The notes under the pieces: generated by a model | The model's database searches: none | The model's input: the letters and a program-made list of their open reading frames with translations, nothing else | Told to the model about the DNA's origin: nothing | In this document: positions 51,946 to 62,029 of the stretch, piece after piece | Numbering within the stretch: the first letter of the stretch is position 1 | How the letters are laid out: every line of letters starts with the position of its first letter | NCBI GenBank assembly: GCA_009829735.1 | Contig: CM020620.1 | Coordinates: forward strand, 8,882,545 to 8,946,544 | Direction: 5' to 3' | Source: Pyropia yezoensis | Taxonomy: Eukaryota > Rhodophyta > Bangiophyceae > Bangiales > Bangiaceae | DNA length: 64,000 nt | Made by a program: the position numbers and the translations under genes

Positions 51946-53760
51946 ATGGGCAGCCCCGCTGCTGCGTCGCTGCTGCCTGTCACGCAGGGGGGTGCGTCCT
52001 GGGAGGGACCGTTGGCTTCCCCACCAGCTGGGGACGGGCGGCCACGCTCACGGCGACATCCGCCGGCGGGAGGTGGAGGCGCGAGAGGCACTGCCGCGGC
52101 CGCCGCCGCTGTCGCACCCTCTTGGCTACTCCCCGCCTCGCGTGATGGCGGTTCGGGCAGCGGCGGCGGCGGCGGCGGCGGCGGGGGTGGCGGGGTTGGC
52201 CGGGGCGCCTATAGCGGCTGGGCGCTTTACGGCCGCCGCCTGCGGTCGGCCGTGTCGCTGGTTGAAACCGGCCCCCGGTGGCGGGTGGCGGCTGCCGCCG
52301 CCGCCGTGGTTGGCCTGACAGCCCTGGCTGCGGCGGCCACACTCGTGGGCCGCTACCGTGCCGCATGGCGACCCGACGGCGTTGACGATGGCGGCGGCAA
52401 CGGCCGGCGGTACGGCCTGGGCGAGGACGTCACAGACGCCGCGGAAGTCCTGGCCACCGGCCCGCCCGCCTTCTCCACGGCCGACGTGGTGCGACTGGCG
52501 GGGCCGCTGCCGACGCCGCCTCCCACCACGTGGGACAACCCGTGGGCCAACGTTACTGTGGCCGCGGCGGGGGACGACGGCAACCTGCCCCCCGGCGGTG
52601 ACGCGCGCACGGGCGTCGCGGTCGATGGCCGCCCGCGGGTGTGGGCACTAGGTTCTGCAGCGGTCGTCACCCGCCGGCGGTCGGTGCTTGGGTGTGGGGG
52701 CACCTTCCGGGTGGCCGCGGTGGAGGGAAACCTCGCTACTCTTCGCTACCTGGCGCGCGCGGCCGACGGGGTGGACGTGGACGGCTCCACCACCGCGGCG
52801 GGGGCAGCGGCAGGCGGGGACGTGGCGGCAACCACCACGGCGGGGACGGTCGACGTGTTTGTGCGCGGCGCGGGGGCGGCGGCGACGGCGGCGGCGGCTT
52901 CGGCGGCAGCGGTGGGGGAGGTGGGCCCCCTGTTTGGTGCCAGCCTCCTCGGCGCGTGTGCGGGGGAGGTGCTGACACTGTCGCTGCTACCCCCCCCCGA
53001 GGATGGCGGGGGGGGCGCGCCCTCACCTGCGTCGGCGGGAGGCGGGGGTGGGCGCCCCGCACCGGGCATTGCCAACGGCGGCAGCGACGGCGGTGGCGAC
53101 GGTGGCGAGCGGGGTGGCGGCGGTGGCAGCGACGGTGGGGGCGACGCCGCCATCGCGGTGCCCTCAGTCCATACCGCTGGGGGTGTTGGCGGCCGGGCGT
53201 CGGGTGACCCGTTTGCGCCTGTCCACTTCGCTGTCGCACTCGTTGCGCTCGCGCCCGGCCGGTCCGCGGCCGCCGGGTCGGCGGCCGAGGTGGCGGCGGC
53301 GGCAGCCGACGCGGCGGCCGACGCGCTCGCCTCCCGGCTAGTGGTGGTTGTGGGCGCCAAGGGCGCCGACTGTTCCACCACGTGTGCCGCCCAACCGGAG
53401 CGAGGGGGGGGGGATGGGGCGGACGGGGCCCAGGGGGGCCTGTCGTGCGCAGCGGCAGGCTTTCGGCTGGTCAACAACTGCCCCGCGCTGCGGGCACACT
53501 TTGACTGCCGGTCGTGCGAGCTGGCGGCCGCCGGCACGGCGGGCCGTGACATGCCTTGCTGGGTGGTGCCCACCGCGCCGGTGGGCCACCCGAGGGGGTA
53601 CTGCATGGTGCACCCGCAGGGCGGCAGCGCGTGCGACGCCAAGTACCAGCACACCCGCCGGCTGTGCCCTTGCGTGCGGCAGGGAGGGGAGGAGGCAGCC
53701 GCTGGGGAGGAGCGCAACAGGGCTGCGGGGAAGGGGGACGCTGATACGCGGCTCCTGTGA
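51946..53760 (+). CDS. Cys-rich type II membrane protein, unknown function
   Basis: The open frame begins upstream (51706) without ATG. The first in-frame ATG is 51946, giving 604 aa. A poly-Gly run is followed by one hydrophobic helix (AAAAAAVVGLTALAAAATLVG, nt about 52290-52350) with basic residues before it, a signal anchor. The rest would be lumenal or extracellular: a Gly/Ala/Val-rich middle with low-complexity GGGG/DGG stretches, then a compact C-terminal module of about ten Cys (C-X3-C ... GLSC ... NNCPALRAHFDCRSCE ... PCW ... ACDAKYQHTRRLCPC). The Cys pattern recalls lumenal Cys modules near glycosyltransferase (MGAT5-like) C-termini; this is only a resemblance. The N-terminal start and possible upstream exon are uncertain. 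Confidence 0.6.
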   Translation: MGSPAAASLLPVTQGGASWEGPLASPPAGDGRPRSRRHPPAGGGGARGTAAAAAAVAPSWLLPASRDGGSGSGGGGGGGGGGGVGRGAYSGWALYGRRLRSAVSLVETGPRWRVAAAAAAVVGLTALAAAATLVGRYRAAWRPDGVDDGGGNGRRYGLGEDVTDAAEVLATGPPAFSTADVVRLAGPLPTPPPTTWDNPWANVTVAAAGDDGNLPPGGDARTGVAVDGRPRVWALGSAAVVTRRRSVLGCGGTFRVAAVEGNLATLRYLARAADGVDVDGSTTAAGAAAGGDVAATTTAGTVDVFVRGAGAAATAAAASAAAVGEVGPLFGASLLGACAGEVLTLSLLPPPEDGGGGAPSPASAGGGGGRPAPGIANGGSDGGGDGGERGGGGGSDGGGDAAIAVPSVHTAGGVGGRASGDPFAPVHFAVALVALAPGRSAAAGSAAEVAAAAADAAADALASRLVVVVGAKGADCSTTCAAQPERGGGDGADGAQGGLSCAAAGFRLVNNCPALRAHFDCRSCELAAAGTAGRDMPCWVVPTAPVGHPRGYCMVHPQGGSACDAKYQHTRRLCPCVRQGGEEAAAGEERNRAAGKGDADTRLL

Positions 53761-54082
53761 CTTGATGACAACAACGCTCGTGCGAGCGACTTCAAGGGGC
53801 CTGCAGGCCATGGCCGCATAGAACAGAGAAAAAAAGAAACAGGCCAAGCCGATGTAGCTCTGGCGCAGGTGAACACGCGAGGAGACTACAGAGGGGGCAG
53901 GGGGCAAGGTATCGACAAGAGCGACGCGTCACGCTGTGTGACGAGAGCATACGATAGCCCACATCAAAAAAGGCAACCAATGCTGGGAGAGGATGCAACG
54001 TGAAGAGTACAGAGCACAAAGCCATAAAACGAAACACCAAAATATGAACACAAGTATGCATACGCGGCAGCAGCGATATACC
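53761..54082. other. Convergent 3' intergenic region
   Basis: This 322-bp spacer lies between the converging Cys-rich protein and RPN1 genes. It has A-rich runs (GAGAAAAAAAGAAAC near 53825) and should contain both 3' UTRs. No gene seen. Confidence 0.5.
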
Positions 54083-57000
54083 CTATGCCGCGCTACTCGA
54101 CTCAGCTGGTGGTGCTGCGGCAGTCTCTGCGGACGTCTTAGGCGCCGACGACGACGAAGCGCCAGCCGACACAGCCGCCTTCATCTCGTTCTCCACGTCC
54201 ACCCACTCAGGGTTCTTGGTGAGCACCACCACCCCTTCCAATACCGACGCCGACGCAAGATACTCATCCGTAGCCAGCTCTGCACGCTCACCACACGCCA
54301 ACAAAATGGGAGTCGTGTGCGTTTGGAAGCCAGTGATGCGCTTGGGCCGTCCGGCCTGACCCACCGTGTCCACCGCCTGCCCCACCCGAACGAGCACGGG
54401 CAGCGGCTTCAGGTCCTCATCCACAGTAGTCACCATCCGTGGCGTCATGGCCAAGGACAGGAAGTACAGCAGATAGTGGCTCTTGCCCAGGATAGTGGCC
54501 TTCATGTCCAGGCACGCAAACAGAACGGTCACCAGACCACCCAGCGACACACGGTTGCACAGCGCCTTGGAGTCAGCGGGGTAGGGGCTGAGCGTAATCA
54601 GGCCCTTCCCTGTGTGGAGCAAGCCTTGAGCGAGGCGTACCACAAAGAGAGCGGCAGGGTCCTTGGAGAAGTAGGCGCTCAGCGAGCGGAGCAGGCCTGC
54701 AATACGCGAGTTGTTCGTGCCCGCCCCAATCAGGCCCAGACCAAGGACCGCGGCGTGGTACACCCCAGGGTCCGACTCATGGGTCAACTTGGACAGCGTA
54801 TCCGTGAGGAGTACGTCCGGGTTGGAGATGGACAGCAAGCCCAGTGCAAGCGGCATCGCCCGACGCACGCTCAGATCCCCGTACTGCTGGAGGTGCCCGA
54901 AAGCGCGGATAGTCATAGCCGTGCCCAATTCCTCGCCCATAGCCACCAGCGCAAGGCCCAACACAGCAATGGCCTGCTCCGCTTCGGACGCCGCGACCTC
55001 CTCGTCCCGGGCCTTCTTACGGTCAGCGGCGCTGGGTGTGTCCGCCCCATTCGCAGTCCCCGCCCCCGCCGCTGCGTCCGCGGCAGCAGGGGCACTGCCG
55101 CCTGTCGCAGGCGAGGCCGACGACGCAGCCTCCGCCGCAGCACCGCTCCCGAGACTGCCAGTCAGGGCAGAATTAAGGGCGCTGTCCAGGCCGGCCCCAG
55201 ACCCGCCCGAGCTTTCGGAGTCCGTCCCGTTCACATCTCCCGAAGGGGCAGTCGTGGAGGCAGCCGCAGCAGCGGCCGCAGAACCCGCAGCCGCCTCCGC
55301 CTCTGCGTCCGCGGCCGCAGCCGTCTCCGCGTCGGCCGACGGATGGCGACCACAGATGGTCAAGAAGCGCTGAATCTTCAACACGTTACCAGTACCAGCA
55401 TAAGCGCACGCCTCCAGCGCAATGGCGGCAACGCGAGCTAGCACAGACTTCTCCCCAACAAACGCCTTCAGGGACTCGGCCACAGCGTCCGCTGCCTCTT
55501 GCGTGCGGAGGAACAGGAGGCCCAGACCCAGCGGCATCAGGCGCGTCAACAAAGCCCCATCGCTGCTGTCCCCGGGGGACAAGACAGCGTCAGCACGCTC
55601 CGACAGCGCCTGTACCATGATGCCTGCTAGGTCCTCGTCGGCAGTCCCGGCAAACACAAGGCCCAGGCTGAGTGCCGCCAGGGCCGCTGTGTCCCCAGCG
55701 GCTTCCGCATCCAGCAGGACAGGGACAAGCACATCCTTGACCTGCTCGTTGCTAGTCCCCGCATAAGCGATGCCCAAACCCGAGATGGAGCCGTGGCGGA
55801 TCGGTGCAGAGTCCTCTGTCACTCGTTCCGATAGCAGCGCCAGTGCCGGGTCCACGTCGTGACGGACAGTGGACGACACCACGCCAACGGCAAGCAGCAT
55901 GCCCGCCTTCACATACTCCTCGCTATGGTAGAGGAAGCGATCAATCTCAGGCAACGCCCCATCAACGTCCCACATCATAATCATGCCAAGCGACGCTGCC
56001 GCCGACATCATGCCGTGGTCCTTGTTGCGCCCGTAAATCCAGCTCTTTTCCTCGTCTGCGTTGAGAAGCTTGTCCGTCCGGAAGCCCGCATTAACAAAGG
56101 CGTTGACGAACGTCGCCGCCAGGTTGGTCCGCGCCGAATCCACTGCCGCGGGCAGAACACCGCCGCTACGGTTATCAACGAGGTGGGACTTGTAAATGTC
56201 CTCAGGCTGCTTGGCCTCCATTACCTGCAGATCGGTGGCGAGATGCACAAAGTAGTCGGTCTGCTTCCGGTTGGCAAGCACCTCCAGCAGCGTCTCGTCC
56301 TTCTCAACGTCTTCGTGCAGCACCCAGCTGGAGCGCGCAAGGTCAAAGGCGAGTTGCAGCTTCTCCGCACCAGCGGGGCACCCCGAATAGATGCTCTGTA
56401 CCGCCTCAGCGTCGTTCAGACGCAGCGCGATGCCCATCGCCAGGGACCACTTTGACTCTTGCCGATAGATCTGCAGCGCAGTGGAGAGGACCGCCTGGTC
56501 GTCCGGTTCAGGCACGTAGGCGGCACACGACTTGAGGTAGTTGCACACCCGTTCATAATTGTCGGCATTCGCATGAACGGGAAGCTTGGAAAGGGCATCC
56601 ACTTCCATGAGAAGGTCCACAGCCTCGGGTTCTGCGTTGGACGACACAAGAAAGGGGACGATCTGATCAACCAGACGCGCCAGATCCTCCAAACCAGACT
56701 CCGCAGCAGCACCAGCACCAGCGTCAACCAGAGAAGCATGTTCCGCCCCGATCTCTCCGCACAGGTGCCGCACGTACTCATGACCCCACTGTTCCGGGTT
56801 GTCCCTCGAGCCTTGCAGCTTAAACGTCAGGCACTCACGCTCACCGTCTTCTGCCATGGCCATGGCCAGTACGGACACGACATCCGCCATGTACACCTGC
56901 GAGCAATGAACGCATGCCAAGCAGACAATACCAATGAAGACCGATCAAAAGAACGCATGTGTCAGTATGAAGAGCCCAAGGGTGAGTGCGACACAAAAAT

Positions 57001-57530
57001 CTACCGCTAGACACCATTACGATCCCAAGGAAACTCACGCGGGTCAAGCGTGCATCAGCCACCAGGCCTCACAGACTCAGTGCGAGGTTCACTCCGAGAA
57101 CTTCACTCAAGAGTGCACGCACATCCACTGCAGACCCCGCGCCAAAACGTACCTTGTTGTCTCCCACTGGCATACGAGCAAAAAATTCTTTCAGCGTCCC
57201 ATAGTGAGGGCGCAGGAACTTGAGCGGCTTGGGCACAGACGTCATGGACGAGGTAGCCGACCGAATCTCAGACCGGATGGTGTCCAGCGCCAGCTTCTGC
57301 ACCCCTGCATCAGTGTCCTGCACGCGCTCCACCAGCAACTCCAGCTGCTCCTTTAGCGCCGCATCCTCCTCGGACAGGTCCTCCTCTCCATCTTCCTCCT
57401 TCACTGCCTCAGCGCCAGGCTTGCGATCCTTCTTGGGCCCGCCGGCGGTGTCCTTCTCAGCGTCAGCATTGCCGTTGGAGGAGGTAGGCTTGTCCTCCTC
57501 CATCGGGGAGGTATCCTTCTCAGCCGCCAT
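54083..57530 (-). CDS. RPN1: 26S proteasome regulatory subunit RPN1 (PSMD2), two exons
   Basis: I infer exon 1 at 57530-57153 and exon 2 at 56896-54083, with a 256-bp intron starting GTACGT and ending CTCGCAG. This gives about 1063 aa. The start ATG has a strong GCCATGG context. Exon 1 has an acidic/basic tail, then LVERVQDTDAGVQKLALDTIRSEIR and the hallmark SSMTSVPKPLKFLRPHY. The splice continues into the MADVVSVLAMAMA ... ERECLTFKL ... WGHEYVRHLCGE block. Exon 2 carries the PC/HEAT-like repeats (MLLAVGVVSSTVRHDVDPALALL, GSISGLGIAYAGTSNE, ALSLGLVFAGTADEDLAG, AVLGLALVAMGEELG). Around nt 55340-55010 the usual Lys/Glu-rich loop is replaced by an Ala/Ser/Gly-rich stretch of about 110 residues. 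RPN1 is the base subunit that docks ubiquitin receptors and Ubp6/USP14. Confidence 0.95.
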
Positions 57531-60500
57531 GGCGGGCAGCACCGGCTGGTAATGAACCCCTCAACAGATGCGAATGCAGTGAAGGGAACTCAAGCGGGAT
57601 CAGGACGACGTGACACAGAGCAGCAACACCGCCAAGCCACCAGCAGACTGCGACAGCTGCGGATCACAGACACGCAGTCAGACCCCCTCCTCGGCTACGC
57701 AGAGCTACGAGGCCGGCAGCGGTCGCGGTCCGCGCTGACGCGCTGGCGAGGGGCCTGAAGGGAGACGGCATGGACAGGAGCCGATCGATTGGAAGCTGTC
57801 ACAGTCTCAGTCTCGGGTCGTACAATCACGATTTCCACAACAATTCACCTCAACACTTCAACTGACAGCAGGGCACCACGTTTCGAAGCCCATCAATTGG
57901 AGCCCCCCCCCGGTCACGAGGGGGGGCTGAAAGCGAAGCTGTCCACAAGTCCAGGGAAAACGAATGAGAGACTTTAAGGAGTGGCATTACAATCGCGCCC
58001 GCCTGCACTGGCAGCTGCCGCGCCGCCACATCCGCCGCCGCCCCCGCCACACCAGCTGGTGCTGCAGCACCGCCGCCACCACTGTCGCCGCGGCCGCCGT
58101 CGACCCCGGTGGCGGCGGTGGGGACGTGGATGCCGAGCGCAGCGATCCTCCCTCGGCCAGCCGCGCCTGCGCCTCACAGAGCGGAGGCGGGTGTTTGCTG
58201 TCAGGGGTGAGGCGGCAGCTGGCGGCAGGGGGCGCTCCAGTCCCTCGGAGGGGGGGGGCGGCTGCCGGCCGTACATACCTCGTCGCGCGGCGGGGAGCCC
58301 TGCCGCGCCTCCCTTGTTTTGGTTGTCTCCCAAAGGAAGCGACCGCCACCTGGGGATCACTATCGAAAACAATCTGATTGTGGTTCTGGCCGCTCGAGCG
58401 TCGCCAAACAACGGTGACGCCTCGTCGGTCAGGTCCGACACTGGGGCGGGTGCCTCGTGGGCACGAAGGGCGGTCGCCGCGACGGCGCTGGAGGCGGCAG
58501 CCCGCACAGCGCCACTCCCACCCCCCTGGGAGCCCCCAACATCAGATCCCCGCGCGGCAGTCGGTGCGGCCAGCCGCAACACGAGTCGGCGGCCGCATGC
58601 CACTCGGCAGCTGTTGACCCCCCCCACGACCGCTGCCGCCCCCTTCAGCAGCGGCCTCCCGCCCCCGCCGCCCACAAACATCCCCCCTGGCGGCAACAGA
58701 CCCCCCCCAGACAGCGGCCACCAACCCTCCGCCCCCGACCACCAGCAGCTGCCCGTAGCAGCAGCCACCCCCTCCCCGGCACAACCACAAAAAAAGCCCC
58801 CAGCCGCCCGAAGTCTCCGCCCCGCCCCAGGAAATCACCTGCCCCCCACCCCTAGTCGACAATGGGCGCCCCACTCCCGGCAACGGCCACTATCCCCAGG
58901 GCAGCAGCAGCTTCCCCCCCGGCTGCAGCGGCCCAATCCAGCCAGCGGCGCCTGCCCCCCGCCCGGCCGTGGCCGCCCCCTCCCCGACAGCAGCCGGGCT
59001 CCCAGCTTGGCCAAAACCCCAGCATCCGCCCCCTCCGCGGCCGCAGCCGCCCCCTCCCGGCCGCAGCCGCCCCCCTTCTGGCCGCAGCCACCCGCTCCCC
59101 TGCAGCGGCCGCCTGCTCCCCGCCGCCGCCGCCGCCAGGACAAGACCCCTTTCCGGCAGCGGCCGCCCCCCGTCCGGCCGCATCCACAGCCCCCCTAGCG
59201 GCAGCCGCCCACCTCGCTCGGCAACGGCCGCCGCCCCCCCGACCGCAGCGGCCCCCACGCCCCGGCCACTGCCACCCTTTCCCCGGCAGCGGCCGGCCGC
59301 CCTCGGCCCCCAGCCGGCAACGCCCTCCCCCCTCCCCAGCGGCCGTCCCCTTCCCGGCCGCAGCCTCCGTACCCCCGGCCGCAGCCGCCGCCCTCCCTGC
59401 CGCAGCCGCCCCCACCGCCCAGCGGCGGCCGCCCCACGCCTGGCCGCAGGCGCCGCCTGCCAAGGCAGCAGCCGCCCCCCCCCATGCTGCAGCCGCCCCC
59501 CCCGGGGTCGGACGGGCGCGTCGTCGCCGATGCGGGCGGCGTCGTCTCGGGGGCTGGCGGCATTGCGAAGGAGACGGCCGGCGTCGTCAGGGGGCGGGTA
59601 TTAACTGTAGGCACCACAGGCGGGCGACCCCCCGCGACCGCATTCCTGCCTCCCCACTCCGACGAGTCCGCCCGGCCTCCCCAGGCGGTGAGCACACCAC
59701 GAGGCTGCCCCGACGAGGCGCTGGACACCACCGACGGGTCCCGCATCATACCACCCGAGCCCAACCGATTCAACGTGTAGCCAGAAGCAATTTGACATTG
59801 CAAATACGTGGACCAATCAATTATCGTGAGCGCCACAACAAGCTTGGCTGCTTCACATCGAAGCTTCGCTAATCATGTGATCAAGGAAAGCCCACACAAT
59901 AACTATTCGTATTATATTACAAAAATACATTCCCAAAACAGAAAATCGTGTCCGTCCCAGCGCAGTGCTGCTTGATTGGTGGTTCAGGAATCGGCCCACA
60001 AACAGTGTGCTGCGCTCCACAGTATTTTTCGGACCCCCCCGTACGGTACCGTACGCCCTCCTCCTTTTGCGTATCCCTTGTGGCCTATGCTTCAGGGCGA
60101 CTGCAGTCGTGCTGCTCTAGGTACATGGTCTTGTAGCTCAACCCATAACGCTTCACAGCGTGTAGAGTTCTCTTGTCACTCTGCTTGTAAGACTGTTCGC
60201 CCGCACACACGTCCACCATCCACAGCAGTTGTAGCTTGAGGACCGTGTTTGAGCTCTGCAGGACGCGGAGCACTTGCGAAGACGAATAAGCACAACGAGC
60301 GGCATGTGAGAGAAGCCCAAGACACGGTGCCCTATCTGGGTGCGACATCCTCCCCACTCAGTTAGAGACGCGGAAGGCCCTGTGTTGCTCGGCAGCGTGA
60401 CGGCCCTTTGGACACATATCTAGTCTCACGTAACCTTCAGGGCAACGACTGCACACTGGGCCCGGCTCGAAAGAAACATACACCAGCGACACTGCAGCAA

Positions 60501-60630
60501 GCTTATTCATACAGAAAGCATAGGACGATGTCTGTTCATGGTGAGAAGCACGGCGGAACAACAGGCGATGAACCCCAAGGCAAGGGCAGGGCAGTCCCAC
60601 CACCTCTCCCTCCAACCCTCTCCCCAACTC
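57531..60630. other. Intergenic region with C-rich low-complexity DNA
   Basis: 57531-57960 is the RPN1 promoter side, with no motif I can assign. 57980-59780 is C-rich and low complexity (separate repeat entry for its core). 59780-60630 is less GC-rich and holds no protein-like frame. Long Pro-rich ORFs of up to 405 codons on the plus strand and Gly-rich ones on the minus strand are composition artefacts. Confidence 0.5.
58600..59510. repeat. C-rich degenerate minisatellite
   Basis: It consists of irregular repeats built from CCCCC and GGCAGCGGCCG/GGCCGCAGCCG blocks spaced roughly 15-25 bp. This gives Pro/Ala-rich frames on the plus strand and Gly-rich ones on the minus strand. The G-rich strand could form quadruplexes. 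Confidence 0.6.
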
Positions 60631-62029
60631 TCAAGACCACTCCTCAAACACCATCCGGCGAGCACACACGGGGCAGTACGGGCTGCGCTCCAGCCACTCG
60701 TAGATACACGCCAGGTGAAACTCGTGCCCACACCGCGGCTGCATGCGCGGGTTGGACGCGGAGTAGCCCTCCAGGCAAGTGGGACATACGTCCTCCTCGC
60801 CTTCCCCATCGCCCGTCAGCTTGTACACGGTGCTCGCATCGGGGATGATGGGGGGTGGCGGGGTGGACGACAGGAGACCGCCCCCGCCGCTGCTGCTGCC
60901 GCCGTCTGCCGCCCGGGCACGACCGCTAGGCCTCTCCACCGGTGGCTGCCACGGCTGCGGGATGGGATGCGGGGGGGTGGTGGCCGCCCTTTCAGAGCCG
61001 CGCCCCCCTACACCCCAGTCGGGGCCGCCAGCGCCAGCGACCGGCAAGGGTGCCACCAGCGGCAGACTCTCCCGCTGCCGCCGGGCGGGCTGCGGCCCCG
61101 CGAGGGGCCCCACGGACGGCGGCGGCAGCGGCGGCGGCGGCGGCGTCGTCGTCGCCGTCGTCGATGACGACGGCACAGCCACCACCGCGGGGGCGGCCGC
61201 GGGGGCTGGCCGCTGGCGGAGGCCCGGCGAGGAGCCGGGGGTGGCGATGGAGGTGGACGGGGGCATCCCGGCGGGGCCTCCGCCCGCGGCGCCCCCGCCG
61301 CTACTGCCGCCGCTCCCGCCGTCGGGCCATGGTTGCACCGGCGGTGGCGCGGGCGCCGGTACCGACGCGGCGGCGGCGCCAGAAGAGAGCAGCTGCGGGG
61401 ATGGGGGCTTGGGCGTCAGCAGGCCGGGTCTGGGTAGGTACTCGGTCGGCACACAGGCGGAGCATGTCTGAGGGTGAGACCAAAGTGAAAGGGGAAGACA
61501 CAGAAAAAACCACGGGAAGAGGACAGACATGCAACAGGGTAACAAGTGTGCAGCCAAGCCAAGGGGAAGGCACGTCAGCAGCAGCCGCGGTGGGCGCAAA
61601 AGAAACGCCAGCCGGGCGGGTGGCAAAACACGGGCGGGCCGCAGAACAGCCAACCGTCCCACCCAGCGAGCGCCCCGCCGTGACGTCAAGGGGCACACCC
61701 AGACCAGGCCCGCACACACAACAGATGGGGCTCGGGGCAAAAAAAACAGCCAGCAGCGCCGTCAGCACGCCGGATGTCCCTTTCCACACACAACAACTGA
61801 CACGCGCCCGCGCCAACCGCAAACGGAGCGACCAGGCATACTCTGTCCCGCTCCCCAAACGCCCCACCCCGCTCCCACCCACCCCCACAAGACTGGGGTG
61901 TCCGCCATAAAAAAAAAAGTCAAACGGGTAGGGACGGGGGCCAGACACAACTCCGACCCCTTGCGTCCCCACCACCACCACCACTGCCGCCGACGCCGTC
62001 GTCGCCCCCCCCAAACATACCTGACCCAT
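60631..62029 (-). CDS. RING-H2 E3 ubiquitin ligase, predicted N-myristoylated, two exons
   Basis: The C-terminal RING-H2 finger is complete: CPTCLEGY ... CGHEFHLACIYEWLERSPYCPVC, followed by RRMVFEEWS. The spacing and the IYEWLERSPYCPVC ending resemble the plant At3g02290 RING group. Exon 2 is 61467-60631. I infer a tiny coding exon 1 (62029-62021, Met-Gly-Gln) and a 553-bp intron (GTATGT...CTCAG). The joined N-terminus then starts MGQTC followed by another Cys, a myristoylation/palmitoylation-like signal, which that group also has (MGxxC). The middle 200 residues are Pro/Ala/Ser-rich and disordered. The predicted product is about 281 aa. It would transfer ubiquitin from an E2 at a membrane. 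The RING is certain; exon 1 is less so. Confidence 0.72.

Noticed and set aside
52746..53876. 376-codon minus-strand ORF opposite the Cys-rich protein
   Set aside because: Pro/Ala-rich shadow. The plus frame has the signal anchor and the Cys module.
53993..55441. 482-codon plus-strand ORF antisense to RPN1
   Set aside because: Arg/His/Gln-rich. RPN1 on the other strand has unmistakable family sequence and explains the open frame.
57981..59872. Overlapping plus-strand ORFs of 405 and 336 codons
   Set aside because: Almost entirely Pro/Ala/Gln from C-rich repeat DNA, with an equally long Gly-rich frame on the other strand and no domain.
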